Source: Sphingomonas trueperi
GTDB lineage: Bacteria > Pseudomonadota > Alphaproteobacteria > Sphingomonadales > Sphingomonadaceae
Assembly: GCF_011927635.1 (NCBI RefSeq)
Contig: NZ_JAATJB010000009.1
Location: 105,862 to 169,861 of the forward strand
DNA: 64,000 nucleotides
Direction: 5' to 3'
The position numbers and the translations under genes were made by a program. The notes under the pieces were generated by a model, which saw nothing but the letters and a program-made list of their open reading frames with translations, was not told the origin of the DNA and searched no databases. Shown here piece after piece: positions 1-8,920 of the stretch (the stretch's first letter is position 1; every line of letters begins with the position of its first letter).

Positions 1-143
1 CGATCAACATGGCCGGTGAGGATGTCGGCGTGATTTCGTTCGGCAAGGATCATGAAGTCGTGATCGGCTCTTCGGTGCCGGAAGTCGTGATGGCGATCGA
101 AGCCGCGCTCGCCAGCCACAGCCCGATCTTCCTCAACGCCTGA
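1..143 (+). CDS. 3' end of an unrecognised gene
   Basis: An open frame enters the window (first complete codon at position 3) and ends at TGA 141-143. The last 46 residues begin INMAGEDVGVISFG and end SHSPIFLNA. The 5' part is outside the window. I do not recognise the family. The piece reads like the end of a small globular cytosolic protein, with an amphipathic helix (PEVVMAIEAALASH) near the C-terminus and no membrane segment. It lies on the same strand as recG, 71 bp upstream, so it could share its transcript. Confidence 0.6.
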   Translation, partial: INMAGEDVGVISFGKDHEVVIGSSVPEVVMAIEAALASHSPIFLNA

Positions 144-214
144 ACCACGGCAAGGGCGCTGCGACCAGCGCAGCGCCATTTGTCAGCCGCCCCGCCGCAC
201 GATAGGGCGGGGCG

Positions 215-2278
215 ATGCGTCCCGAGCTCCTCAACCCATTGTTCGCCGAAGTCACTGCGCTGAAGGGCATCGGCCCGGCGCTGGCCAAACCGATGGAGAA
301 GCTGGGGCTGGCGCGGGTGGTCGACGTCGCCTTCCACCTGCCGACCGGATTCGTCGATCGGATCCCGCGCGACGAACTCGACATGGCCGATTCGGGCAAG
401 GTGATCGCGATCACGCTGACGCCCGTGCAATATCGCTTCGGCGGCGGACCGCGCTCGCCGGCGCGGGTGCAGGCGGTCGACGCCCACGGCAATCACGTCA
501 GCCTCGTCTATTTCGGTGGAAGCTCGGGCTGGGCCAAGAAGCTGCTGCCGCTGAACGAGCCGCGCTGGGTTTCGGGCAAGCTCGAACATTATGGGCAGGA
601 CCTGCAGATGGTCCATCCGGACCATGTCCTGCCGCTCGACCAGGTCGAGAGCATCGGCGGGCGCGAGGCGATCTATCCCTGTTCGGAAGGCATCACCTCC
701 AAGCGGATCGCGGCACTCGCGGCGCAGGCGATCGAGCGCGCGCCCGCGCTGCCCGAGTGGATCGAGCCCAGCCTCAAGGCGCAGAAGGGCTGGCCGGACT
801 GGCGCGAGGCGATCGCGCGCATCCATGCCGACCCTGCCGACGCCAAGGCACGCGAGCGGCTCGCCTATGACGAGGTGTTCGCCAACCAGCTGGCGCTGCT
901 GCTGGTCCGCGGCGAGGCGCGGGCCAAGCGCGGGCGTCCGCTCGCCGGCGATGGCCGCCTGCGCGACAAGCTGAAGCTGCCCTATGCCCCGACCGGCGCG
1001 CAGAGCCGCACGATCGCCGAGATCGAGGGCGACATGGCGCAGACCCAGCCGATGCTGCGCATGCTGCAGGGCGATGTCGGTTCGGGCAAGACGCTCGTGG
1101 CGACCATGGCACTACTGATCGCCGCCGAGGCGGGCGCGCAGGGCGCGCTGTTGGCGCCGACCGAGATCCTCGCACGCCAGCACTACGAGACGCTCAGCCG
1201 CACGCTTGGCCCGATCGGGGTGAATGTCGCCATCCTCACCGGCCGCGACAAGGGCAAGGCGCGCGAGGCAACGCTGATGGGGCTGGCGGCCGGCGAGATC
1301 GACGTCCTGATCGGCACCCACGCGATTTTCCAGGAGGGCGTGACCTATCGCGACCTGGGGCTGGTGGTGGTCGACGAGCAGCACCGTTTCGGCGTCGCCC
1401 AGCGGATGATGCTCCAGGCGAAAGCAGAACGTCCGCCGCACCTGCTGGTGATGACCGCGACGCCGATCCCGCGCACGCTGACGCTGGCCCAATATGGCGA
1501 GATGGACGTCAGTCGGCTGGACGAGATGCCGCCCGGCCGCCAGCCGATCGAGACCAGCGTGATCTCCGAGGAGCGGCTCGGCGAAGTCGTCGGCGGGCTG
1601 GGTCGACACCTCGCCGGTGGCGGGCAGGCCTATTGGGTGTGTCCGCTCGTCGAGGAAAGCGAGAAGAGCGACCTCGCCGCCGCCGAGGCGCGCGCGGCCG
1701 AGCTGCAGGCGCATTTCGGCGGCAAGGTCGGGCTGATCCATGGCCGGATGAAGGGGCCGGAGAAGGATGCGGTGATGGCGCGCTTCTCGGCGGGCGAGCT
1801 CGGCGTGCTGGTCGCGACGACGGTGATCGAGGTCGGCGTCGATGTGCCCAACGCGACGCTGATCGTGATCGAGCATGCCGATCGCTTCGGCCTGGCCCAG
1901 CTCCACCAGCTGCGCGGCCGCGTCGGGCGGGGCGGGGGGCGCTCGGTCTGCGTCCTGCTGCGCGGCAACCATCTGAGCGAGACCGCCCGCGCACGGCTGG
2001 CGCTGATGCGCGAGAGCAATGACGGCTTCCGCATCGCCGAAGAGGATCTGCGGCTGCGCGGCGCGGGCGAGTTGCTCGGCACAAGGCAATCGGGCGACAT
2101 GCAGTTTCGCTTGGCCGAGCCGGACATGCTGGGGGCGCTGCTGCCCGCGGCCAATGGCGATGCACGGCTGCTGGTCGATCGCGACGGCGGGCTCAAGGGC
2201 GAGCGGGGGCAGGCGGCGCGGGTGGCGCTCTACCTGTTCGAGCGCGATGCGGCGGTGGGGCTGCTCCGCGCCGGCTGA
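215..2278 (+). CDS. recG: ATP-dependent DNA helicase RecG
   Basis: RecG is the monomeric superfamily 2 helicase that remodels stalled replication forks and branch-migrates Holliday junctions. At 687 aa the protein has the normal length. The N-terminal wedge/OB region covers roughly residues 1-250 and starts with a helix-hairpin-like stretch (LKGIGPALAKPMEKLG). Walker A is GDVGSGKT at 286-293, the DEQH box is at 387-390 followed by RFG, and motif III is MTATPIPRT. The C-terminal helicase lobe contains TTVIEVGVDVPNA and QLRGRVGRGG. The ATG at 215 follows a GGGCGGGG stretch. Its stop codon directly abuts the stop of the convergent PilZ gene, with no bases between. Assignment is secure. Confidence 0.97.
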   Translation: MRPELLNPLFAEVTALKGIGPALAKPMEKLGLARVVDVAFHLPTGFVDRIPRDELDMADSGKVIAITLTPVQYRFGGGPRSPARVQAVDAHGNHVSLVYFGGSSGWAKKLLPLNEPRWVSGKLEHYGQDLQMVHPDHVLPLDQVESIGGREAIYPCSEGITSKRIAALAAQAIERAPALPEWIEPSLKAQKGWPDWREAIARIHADPADAKARERLAYDEVFANQLALLLVRGEARAKRGRPLAGDGRLRDKLKLPYAPTGAQSRTIAEIEGDMAQTQPMLRMLQGDVGSGKTLVATMALLIAAEAGAQGALLAPTEILARQHYETLSRTLGPIGVNVAILTGRDKGKAREATLMGLAAGEIDVLIGTHAIFQEGVTYRDLGLVVVDEQHRFGVAQRMMLQAKAERPPHLLVMTATPIPRTLTLAQYGEMDVSRLDEMPPGRQPIETSVISEERLGEVVGGLGRHLAGGGQAYWVCPLVEESEKSDLAAAEARAAELQAHFGGKVGLIHGRMKGPEKDAVMARFSAGELGVLVATTVIEVGVDVPNATLIVIEHADRFGLAQLHQLRGRVGRGGGRSVCVLLRGNHLSETARARLALMRESNDGFRIAEEDLRLRGAGELLGTRQSGDMQFRLAEPDMLGALLPAANGDARLLVDRDGGLKGERGQAARVALYLFERDAAVGLLRAG

Positions 2279-2593
2279 TCAGCGGGCGCGCATCGCGGTG
2301 ACGACCGGCACATAGTCGGGGTCGGCGATCGGCTGGAGGAACTGGCAGCCGATCCGGCCACCCAATGCCCAGCGCACCTCCGCGCCCGTCTCGCCGAGGA
2401 TCGGCAGCTGGATGCGGAGCAGGTCGCCCGCCTCGAACGGCGCTTCGCAGCGGGCCATCAGCCCTTGGGGCGAGACGTTGACGATCAGGAAGGCAGCGGC
2501 GCGCGCGTCGGGGCCCACCGCACGGGTGCGATGCTCGACTTCATCGCGATGCACCAGACGATCGTCGGCGCTCGCCAGCTTGGCACCTGTCAC
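2279..2593 (-). CDS. PilZ-domain protein
   Basis: PilZ domains bind cyclic di-GMP or serve as adaptors in motility and envelope control. The product is about 104 aa, essentially one PilZ domain. It has an Arg-containing N-terminal segment (HRDEVEHRTRAVG), a NVSPQGLMARC strand-turn matching the PilZ N/D-x-S-x-x-G motif, and the GAEVRWALGGRIGCQF strand near the C-terminus. I chose GTG at 2593 because GGAGAGGGG lies just upstream; an ATG at 2716 would add 41 residues that do not look like the domain. It is convergent with recG, stop to stop. It is cytosolic, with no signal peptide or membrane helix. The Arg pattern is weaker than the classical RxxxR, so c-di-GMP binding is not assured. Confidence 0.75.
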   Translation of the reverse strand: MTGAKLASADDRLVHRDEVEHRTRAVGPDARAAAFLIVNVSPQGLMARCEAPFEAGDLLRIQLPILGETGAEVRWALGGRIGCQFLQPIADPDYVPVVTAMRAR

Positions 2594-2727
2594 GCTCGCA
2601 CGCCCCTCTCCAAACGCTGGAGGACCGCGAAAACGGTAACCTGGATCAGTGAACAGGTGCGGAACGAGGCTGGTTAACCGCGTCGATACCAGAGTGAAGG
2701 CAGCACCGTGCCGCATGCACCTGCCCC

Positions 2728-2753
2728 GTCAACCCGGCTTTCGCCGGGATGAC
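2728..2753. repeat. REP-like palindrome
   Basis: A 26-bp imperfect palindrome: GTCA-A-CCCGGC-TTTC-GCCGGG-A-TGAC. It sits in the short gap between the PilZ gene and the end of tyrS. This form, GTCA...CCGGC-loop-GCCGG...TGAC, is typical of short extragenic palindromes dispersed in many proteobacterial genomes. It could also act as a transcript-end hairpin for tyrS. Only one full copy was found in this window. Confidence 0.6.
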
Positions 2754-2791
2754 CTGTGGGGGAAAGGCGTAGGCTCTTGCCTGCCTCCGGG

Positions 2792-4021
2792 TTAACCCTG
2801 CGGCGTCAGCAACCCGTGATGCTTCTTGCCGGCCGAGAGGCGGACCTCGCCCGAGACCGCGATGGTCGCGGCCTCGTCGTCGATCTTCTCGCCTTCGACG
2901 CGGGCGCCGCCGCCCTTGATCAGCCGCCGGGCCTCGCCCTTGGAGGCGCAGAAGCCCAAGCCGACCAGCGCATCGACCACGCTGATGCTGCCGCCGCTGA
3001 CCGCCAGCGTCGGCAGTGCGCCGCCGGCGGCCCCTTCCTCGAAGGTCTTGCGCGCGGTTTCGGCGGCTTCCTCGGCAGCGGCGCGGCCGCGGCACATGGC
3101 GGTGGCTTCGTTGGCGAGGATCTTCTTCGCCTCGTTGATCTCGGCGCCCTCCAGCGCTTCGAGGCGGGCGACCTCGTCGAGCGGCAGATCGGTGAACAGG
3201 CGGAGGAAGCGGCCGACGTCGCGATCGTCGGTGTTCCGCCAGAACTGCCAATAGTCGTAATGCGGCAGCTGGTCGGGGTTGAGCCACACCGCGCCGGACA
3301 TGGTCTTGCCCATCTTGCCGCCGTCCGCCGTGGTGATCAGCGGGGTGGTGACGCCGTACACCTCGGTGCCGTCGACGCGGCGCGACAGCTCGATGCCGTT
3401 GACGATGTTGCCCCACTGGTCCGATCCGCCCATCTGCAGGCGGCAGCCCGCGCGGCGCGACAGCTCCAGGAAGTCATAGCCTTGGAGGATCATGTAGTTG
3501 AACTCGAGGAAGCTCAGCGACTGCTCGCGATCGAGCCGCAGCTTGACCGAATCGAAGCTCAGCATCCGGTTGATCGAGAAGTGCCGGCCGATGTCGCGCA
3601 GGAACGGGATATATTCGAGCTTGTCGAGCCAGTCGGCATTGTCGACCATCACCGCGTCGGTGGGGCCGTCGCCGAAGGTCAGGAAATTCTCGAACACCGT
3701 CTTGATCGAGGCGATGTTGCTGCTGATCGTGTCGAGCGTCAGCATCTTGCGCGCTTCGTCCTTGAAGCTCGGGTCGCCGATCTTGCCGGTGCCGCCGCCC
3801 ATCAGCACGATCGGCTTGTGGCCCGCCTGCTGGAGGCGGCGCAGCAGCATGATCTGCACCAGGCTGCCGACATGGAGCGACGGCGCGGTGGGATCGAAGC
3901 CGATATAGCCGGGCACGATCTGCTTGGCGGCGAGCGCATCGAGGCCCTCGGCATCGGTCACCTGATGGATGTACCCGCGCGAGGCGAGCAGGCGGAGCAG
4001 ATCGGAGCTGTATTCGGTCAT
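2792..4021 (-). CDS. tyrS: Tyrosyl-tRNA synthetase
   Basis: A class I aminoacyl-tRNA synthetase that charges tRNA-Tyr. From ATG 4021 ([16 protein letters not shown]) the product is 409 aa, normal for the bacterial TyrS family. The HIGH-type motif is HVGS at 50-53, within [10 protein letters not shown]. The KMSKS-type loop is KMGKT at 236-240. A C-terminal S4 RNA-binding domain covers roughly the last 70 residues ([19 protein letters not shown]). The frame is open further upstream to 4156, but that part does not match the family, and the MTEYSS start is typical of alphaproteobacterial TyrS. A weaker alternative ATG lies at 4036. No obvious Shine-Dalgarno precedes either start. Confidence 0.95.
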   Translation of the reverse strand: MTEYSSDLLRLLASRGYIHQVTDAEGLDALAAKQIVPGYIGFDPTAPSLHVGSLVQIMLLRRLQQAGHKPIVLMGGGTGKIGDPSFKDEARKMLTLDTISSNIASIKTVFENFLTFGDGPTDAVMVDNADWLDKLEYIPFLRDIGRHFSINRMLSFDSVKLRLDREQSLSFLEFNYMILQGYDFLELSRRAGCRLQMGGSDQWGNIVNGIELSRRVDGTEVYGVTTPLITTADGGKMGKTMSGAVWLNPDQLPHYDYWQFWRNTDDRDVGRFLRLFTDLPLDEVARLEALEGAEINEAKKILANEATAMCRGRAAAEEAAETARKTFEEGAAGGALPTLAVSGGSISVVDALVGLGFCASKGEARRLIKGGGARVEGEKIDDEAATIAVSGEVRLSAGKKHHGLLTPQG

Positions 4022-4070
4022 GATGGGAGGGCGCATAGCCAAAGCCGGGGCCCGCGTCATCCCCGGCCGC

Positions 4071-4823
4071 TCAGTCCTGCGTCTGCAGCTCCCAGCTGGC
4101 GTGCTGGACGTCGTGGCGCTTGTCGAGATGCGCGATGATGCTGTCGAGCTCGGCATCGAGCGCGGCGGTGGAGACGAGGCGGGCGCGCAGCTCGATTCGG
4201 TCGTCGGGGCGCTCGATCGTCTCGATCTCGGCGACGGGATAGCGCATCAGCTCGAGATGATCGGTCAGCAGGTCGCGCAGCCGGTCGACCTCGGCGGGGA
4301 CGGTGGTGAGGGTGACGAAATAGGTCGCCTCCACCTGGCCTCCGGCCAGCGGCACGCGGTTGATCGCGTTGACCACCGGCCGCAGCAGCGTGTTGCCGGC
4401 GATGACGAACACCGCCAGGGTCGCGGCCTCCGCCGCCATGTCGCTGCCCGCGCAGGCCCCCACCGCCGCCGAGCACCACAAGGTCGCCGCGGTGTTGAGG
4501 CCGCGGACGTTCATCCCCTCCTTCATGATCACGCCCGCACCGAGAAAGCCGATTCCGGAGACGACGTAGGAGATCACCCGCACCGCCTCGAGGTCGCCGG
4601 CGATGCGCTGGGCAAGGTCGACGAACGCCGCCGAGCCGAGCGCCACCAGCGCGTTGGTGCGCAGCCCCGCCGTGCGCTGGCGGAACTGCCGCTCCGCGCC
4701 GATCGCGGCGCCGAGGATCAGCGCGAGGGTGTAGCTGAGCAGGGTGTCGCAATAGGCGGCGAGGTGGAAGGTGTGGAGAAACTTCATGGCTGCGGCTCTA
4801 CGAAGGAATTGTTGCGCTGCCAT
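4071..4823 (-). CDS. MgtC/SapB-family membrane protein
   Basis: An inner-membrane protein of the MgtC family. Some members inhibit F-ATPase or help cells survive low Mg2+; others are uncharacterised. The N-terminal half has four to five hydrophobic segments and the family hallmarks [26 protein letters not shown] and [14 protein letters not shown]. About 90 soluble residues follow, ending in an ACT-like regulatory segment rich in charged residues. At up to 250 aa it is the expected length. The start is uncertain: ATG 4823 (used here) or ATG 4787 (MKFLHTF), neither with a strong ribosome site. It lies upstream of tyrS on the same strand but 49 bp away. No Mg2+ riboswitch-like leader is evident. 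Confidence 0.85.
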   Translation of the reverse strand: MAAQQFLRRAAAMKFLHTFHLAAYCDTLLSYTLALILGAAIGAERQFRQRTAGLRTNALVALGSAAFVDLAQRIAGDLEAVRVISYVVSGIGFLGAGVIMKEGMNVRGLNTAATLWCSAAVGACAGSDMAAEAATLAVFVIAGNTLLRPVVNAINRVPLAGGQVEATYFVTLTTVPAEVDRLRDLLTDHLELMRYPVAEIETIERPDDRIELRARLVSTAALDAELDSIIAHLDKRHDVQHASWELQTQD

Positions 4824-4891
4824 GGCCTTTCGGTGCGGGCAAGTGCCGGGTTGGTGCTGACGACGGCCCCGCTTCCGCGCTAGAGGGGGCC

Positions 4892-5416
4892 ATGCATCAT
4901 ACCCTGCTGTCGCACCCCGCGATGCCGCCCGGATCCGTCTCGTCGGTTCGATGCGCCCTACGGCGGGACAGCGACATGCTCCGCCTGACCTATGGCATCG
5001 TGGCAGCGCCGGGCGCGTTGCGCCTTCCGGAACGTGCGCCGCCGGTCCGCGCCGACGGCCTGTGGCGGACGACTTGCCTCGAACTTTTCGTGGCGGACGA
5101 GTCCCCGGCCTATCGCGAATTCAACTTCGCGCCCTCGGGGCAATGGGCCGCCTACCGGTTCACCGCGCGGCGCGACGGCATGGCACCCCTCGCAATGCCC
5201 GAGCCGCCGGCGATCCGGCTGGCCGGGCAGCAGGGCGAGACGGTCCTTTCCGTCGCTCTTCCCGGCATCGGCACGGGTCCGCTCCGCCTCGGCATCACCG
5301 CGGTGATCGAGGAGACGGACGGCACCAAATCCTATTGGGCGTTGCGTCATGGCGGCGATGCGCCGGATTTCCACGATCCCGATTGCTTTGTCGGCGAACT
5401 GCCGCCAGCAGACTGA
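4892..5416 (+). CDS. DOMON-like domain protein
   Basis: A 174-aa protein matching the DOMON-like domain family found beside murein-recycling genes in alphaproteobacteria. It has no signal peptide or membrane helix, so it is probably cytosolic. Visible features are a beta-rich region with TCLELFVADESPAYREFNFAP (a conserved ExFNFxPxGxW-type stretch), WAAYRF, and a C-terminal SYWALRHGGDAPDFHDPDCF segment. The ATG at 4892 is preceded by GAGGGGG. The stop TGA 5414-5416 is one base from the ATG of the NamZ gene, so the two are translationally coupled. The biochemical role is not established; ligand binding (sugar or heme, as in other DOMON folds) is an inference. Confidence 0.75.
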   Translation: MHHTLLSHPAMPPGSVSSVRCALRRDSDMLRLTYGIVAAPGALRLPERAPPVRADGLWRTTCLELFVADESPAYREFNFAPSGQWAAYRFTARRDGMAPLAMPEPPAIRLAGQQGETVLSVALPGIGTGPLRLGITAVIEETDGTKSYWALRHGGDAPDFHDPDCFVGELPPAD

Positions 5417-5417
5417 C

Positions 5418-6614
5418 ATGCTCTTCGGAATCGATCGCCTCCTCGCCGAACCGGATCTGCGTGCGGCCCTCACGGGCAAGCGCGTGGCGCTGCTCGCCCA
5501 TCCTGCCTCGGTCACCGCGGACCTGACCCACAGCCTCGACGCGCTGGTAGCGGCGGGCGTAGCCATCTCGGCCGTGTTCGGCCCGCAGCACGGCGTGCGC
5601 GGGGACCTGCAGGACAATATGATGGAGTCGCCGGACTTCACCGATCCGCAGTACGGCGTGCCGGTGTTCAGCCTGTACGGCGAGGTGCGCCGGCCCACCG
5701 ACGCGTCGATGGACATGTTCGACGTGATGCTGGTCGACCTGCAGGATGTCGGCTGCCGCATCTACACCTTCGTCACGACCTTGCTCTACGTGCTCGAAGC
5801 CGCGGCAAAACACGGCAAGGCGGTGTGGGTGCTCGATCGCCCCAATCCCGCCGGTCGCCCCGTCGAGGGGCTGACGCTGCTGCCGGGCTGGGAAAGCTTC
5901 GTCGGCGCCGGGCCGATGCCGATGCGCCACGGCATGACGCTGGGCGAACTCGGCCACTGGTTCCTCGCGCATTATGGCCTGAACGTGGAGTATCGCGTGA
6001 TCGCGATGCAGGGCTGGGAGCCCGAGACGGGGCCCGGCTATGGCTGGCCGGCCGAGCGCCCCTGGATCAACCCGAGCCCCAATGCCGCCAACGTCAACAT
6101 GGCGCGGGCCTATGCCGGAACGGTGATGCTCGAAGGCACGACGCTGTCCGAGGGGCGCGGCACCACGCGCCCGCTCGAGTTGTTCGGCGCGCCGGACATC
6201 GATGCACGCGCGGTGATCGCCGAGATGCAGCGCCTCGCCCCCGAATGGCTCGCCGGTTGCACGCTGCGCGACATGTGGTTCCAGCCGACCTTCCACAAGC
6301 ATGTCGGCCAGCTCTGCGCGGGCGTGTTCCTCCATGCCGAGGGGCCGAGCTACGACCACCAGGCCTTCCGCCCCTGGCGGGTGCAGGCGCTGGCGTTCAA
6401 GGCGATCCGCGCGCTGTACCCGGACTACGACCTCTGGCGCGATTTCCCGTACGAATATGTCTTCGACAAGCTCGCGATCGACGTGATCAACGGCGGCCCG
6501 GGCCTGCGCGCATGGGTCGACGATGCCGCCGCCACGCCGGCCGATCTCGACGCGCTGACCCAGCCGGACGAAGCGGCCTGGATCGCGGCACGCCAGCCGC
6601 ATCTGCTCTACTGA
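5418..6614 (+). CDS. namZ: NamZ-type exo-beta-N-acetylmuramidase (DUF1343)
   Basis: DUF1343 proteins include NamZ, which releases N-acetylmuramic acid from the non-reducing end of peptidoglycan fragments. The product is 398 aa from ATG 5418. Typical family segments are KRVALLAHPASVTAD near the N-terminus, VFGPQHGVRGDLQDNM, VPVFSLYGEVRRPT, DLQDVGCRIYTFVTTL and VLDRPNPAGRPVEG. No signal peptide is visible, unlike exported family members, so a cytosolic muropeptide-salvage role is more likely. It follows the DOMON-like gene by one base and its TGA overlaps a possible ATG of the next gene, so the three form one operon. Family assignment is strong; exact substrate is inferred. Confidence 0.85.
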   Translation: MLFGIDRLLAEPDLRAALTGKRVALLAHPASVTADLTHSLDALVAAGVAISAVFGPQHGVRGDLQDNMMESPDFTDPQYGVPVFSLYGEVRRPTDASMDMFDVMLVDLQDVGCRIYTFVTTLLYVLEAAAKHGKAVWVLDRPNPAGRPVEGLTLLPGWESFVGAGPMPMRHGMTLGELGHWFLAHYGLNVEYRVIAMQGWEPETGPGYGWPAERPWINPSPNAANVNMARAYAGTVMLEGTTLSEGRGTTRPLELFGAPDIDARAVIAEMQRLAPEWLAGCTLRDMWFQPTFHKHVGQLCAGVFLHAEGPSYDHQAFRPWRVQALAFKAIRALYPDYDLWRDFPYEYVFDKLAIDVINGGPGLRAWVDDAAATPADLDALTQPDEAAWIAARQPHLLY

Positions 6615-6625
6615 TGGAGGGCTCG

Positions 6626-7819
6626 ATGGTGGCACCCGAACGCGCGCTCTGCGGCCTGATCTTCGCGGTGGAGGAGGCACAGGACCGACCCGGCACGCTG
6701 GTCGCCAGCCTGCCGTTCGGCGGCATGACGCTGCTCGAATACCAGATCCGCCTGCTCGCCGGGATCGGTGCCGAGCAGGTGCTGGTGGCGGTCGGCAAGG
6801 TGACCCCGCAATTCCTCGGCGCGATCGAGCGGGCGGGGCGCGGGCGGCTCAAGGTCGACATCGTCCGCTCGGCCGAGGAGGCGGCCGAGAAGGTCCTGCG
6901 CGATGCCGATGTGCTGGTGCTGGCCGACGGGCTGGTCACCATCGATCCGGTGATGGAGCGGATGGCCGCCGAGCCGCACGCCGCGCTGCTGGTGACCGAC
7001 GACTCCGAATCGCCCGCGGCGATCGAACGGCTCGACATGCGGCATTGCTGGGCCGGCATCGCGCGGATCGAGACGCGGCATCTCGCCCATATCGCCGCCA
7101 TGCCCGAGGATTACGACTTCCAGTCGGCGCTGCTCCGCGTCGCGGCGCAATCGGGCGCGCTGCAGGTGCCGCTGGCGCCCGGCTGGGCCCGCGCCGGCCA
7201 TGCCGTGGAGCGGAGCGGCGAAGGGCTGGCGGCGCGCAACGACGCGGTGCTGGTGGCGCTGAGCGATCGCCGCACGCTCTGGGCCGATCGCTGGGTGTTC
7301 AGCCGCGCCGCCCGGCTCGTGCTGCCGCAGATGATGGCGCGCAACATCCCCGACTGGGCGCCGCTGGCGCTCGGCGGCGTGGTGTCGGTCGCCGCATTGC
7401 TCACCGTGCTGGCGGGCTGGGAAGGGATCGGCGCGCTGGTGGCGCTGCTCGCGACCCTGGCCTTTGCGACCGCCGCCTCGCACGCGGCGCTGCGCGGCGA
7501 GGAGCCGCGCGCGCGCCAGATCGAAGTCGCGATCCTCGGCCTGTTCGTATTGCTGCTGGCAGCGGGCGGCTGGCGTGAGTTCCGCGCGATCGGCAATGCG
7601 ACGCCGCTGCTGCTCGCGGCGGGCGGCGTCGGGCTGCAGCTGCTCGCCGAGCGCGTGCCCGTGCCGCGTCGGCGCTGGTGGGCGAATGCAGCGGCGCAGA
7701 TGCTCGTCTTCACGCCCTTCGCGCTGGTCGGCCACGCGACATTGGGGCTGGCGGCGGTGACGGTCTATGCCTTCGCGACTCTGACCGGGGCGATCGAAAG
7801 CCTGCGCGGCAAGTCTTAG
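6626..7819 (+). CDS. Nucleotidyltransferase-like protein with C-terminal membrane helices
   Basis: A 397-aa two-part protein. Residues about 1-210 resemble a MobA/GT-A-type NTP-transferase fold: LIFAVEEA, LPFGGMTLLEYQIRLLAGIGAEQVLVAVG and VLVLADGLVTIDP fit the usual scaffold, although the GxGTRM-type nucleotide loop is not obvious. Residues about 240-395 hold five or six hydrophobic segments. I chose ATG 6626 because GGAGG lies five bases upstream; an ATG at 6614, overlapping the namZ stop, would add four residues. It is the third gene of the DOMON-namZ operon. A function in cell-envelope sugar or murein precursor metabolism is only a contextual guess; I cannot name the reaction. Confidence 0.7.
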   Translation: MVAPERALCGLIFAVEEAQDRPGTLVASLPFGGMTLLEYQIRLLAGIGAEQVLVAVGKVTPQFLGAIERAGRGRLKVDIVRSAEEAAEKVLRDADVLVLADGLVTIDPVMERMAAEPHAALLVTDDSESPAAIERLDMRHCWAGIARIETRHLAHIAAMPEDYDFQSALLRVAAQSGALQVPLAPGWARAGHAVERSGEGLAARNDAVLVALSDRRTLWADRWVFSRAARLVLPQMMARNIPDWAPLALGGVVSVAALLTVLAGWEGIGALVALLATLAFATAASHAALRGEEPRARQIEVAILGLFVLLLAAGGWREFRAIGNATPLLLAAGGVGLQLLAERVPVPRRRWWANAAAQMLVFTPFALVGHATLGLAAVTVYAFATLTGAIESLRGKS

Positions 7820-7855
7820 CCTCCGATTAAGCTAGCTGCGCTATGTCGTTGAGGC

Positions 7856-8920
7856 ATGGCGCAGGGCGCTCCCGAACCGCGTGGTGGCCCGGCCATCGAC
7901 GCCCAGGATCTGCTGGCGCGCGCAGCGGCAGCGGCGGGCCACGAGCGCGCGCTGGGCGCAGCAACCGCACGCGACCTGGCGATCCCCGAAAGCCTGCGGC
8001 TCGACGAGCGGACCCGTACCGCGATGCTGATCGCGCTCGATCAGATCGTCGGTTCGATCGAAAAAGGCCTCCGCCGCGCGGTGGTACCGGAGGGTTTTCC
8101 CGGCATCGGCCCGACGCTGCCGCTGCTCCACGCCGCCGGGCTGGCGGCGGACCGGGCGCTCGTCGACGAACTGCTCGCCCGGATCCGCATCGACCATCTC
8201 GCAGCGGGCTTGTCCCATCGCGCGGCCGAGCACCCGGCGCGCCCCAGCCTGCTCGGCCGCCTCGCCGAGCACCCGGCGCCCGAACTGTCGGACGCCGCCC
8301 GGGCGCTGCTGCTCGCCGAGAGCCGGGCGCGGAGTCCTGAAGCGGGACGGTGGCGGCTGCCGTTAACCTTGCACCACCGGCTGCTTTGGTGGGTTGCATC
8401 GGCCATGCGCGAGCAAGCGGGATCCCTGGCGGGCGTGGCATTGGACGAGGCGCTCTGCGCCGCGGTCGCGGCCGAATGCGCGCTGGCCGAGCGCTGCGCC
8501 GAGGAGCAGGTCGAGGCGGTGGCGCTCCGCCTCGCCGCGGCGATCGCCCCCGAGCAGCGCGAACGCGCCCGCGTGCTGCTCGAAGCCCTGCGCGACCGGC
8601 ACGTAGCGTTATTCCTGGCGGTGCTGGCGCAAGCGGCGAACATCGCCTTCGCCGATGCGCGCGCGCTGCTGCTCGATCCCGGTGCCGAGCGGCTGCTGCT
8701 GGTGCTCCACGCGCTCGATCTGCCGCGCGAGGCCATCGCCGAACTCTGCTTCCTGCTCAGCGACGCCGATCCCCGGCGCGATCTTGCCGCGCTGGCGGAT
8801 TCGATCGACCTGCTTGCCGCGCTCAATGTCGACAAGGCGCGTGACCTGCTCGCCGAGTTGCGGCTGCCCCCCGACTATCGCGAAGCGCGGGCTGCGTTGC
8901 GCGGGGTGCGCGCGCGGTGA
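7856..8920 (+). CDS. DUF2336-domain protein
   Basis: A 354-aa, strongly alpha-helical, Ala/Leu/Arg-rich cytosolic protein of the DUF2336 type, which is common in alphaproteobacteria and has no defined function. The helices resemble HEAT-like repeats (for example LLLVLHALDLPREAIAELCFLLSDADP and LLAALNVDKARDLLAELRLP). There is no signal peptide or membrane segment. ATG 7856 follows TTGAGGC. The gene overlaps the following histidine kinase by four bases (GTGA), so the two products are coupled and probably work together. A role as partner or adaptor of that kinase is inferred from gene order alone. Confidence 0.7.
   Translation: MAQGAPEPRGGPAIDAQDLLARAAAAAGHERALGAATARDLAIPESLRLDERTRTAMLIALDQIVGSIEKGLRRAVVPEGFPGIGPTLPLLHAAGLAADRALVDELLARIRIDHLAAGLSHRAAEHPARPSLLGRLAEHPAPELSDAARALLLAESRARSPEAGRWRLPLTLHHRLLWWVASAMREQAGSLAGVALDEALCAAVAAECALAERCAEEQVEAVALRLAAAIAPEQRERARVLLEALRDRHVALFLAVLAQAANIAFADARALLLDPGAERLLLVLHALDLPREAIAELCFLLSDADPRRDLAALADSIDLLAALNVDKARDLLAELRLPPDYREARAALRGVRAR

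Noticed and set aside
4050..4064. GTCATCCCCGGCC as a second REP copy
   Set aside because: Only one arm is present and no opposing GCCGGGATGAC follows, so it is a chance match.
5825..6613. Upstream extension of the nucleotidyltransferase-like gene into namZ
   Set aside because: That stretch is an out-of-frame reading of namZ. GGAGG before ATG 6626 sets the real start.
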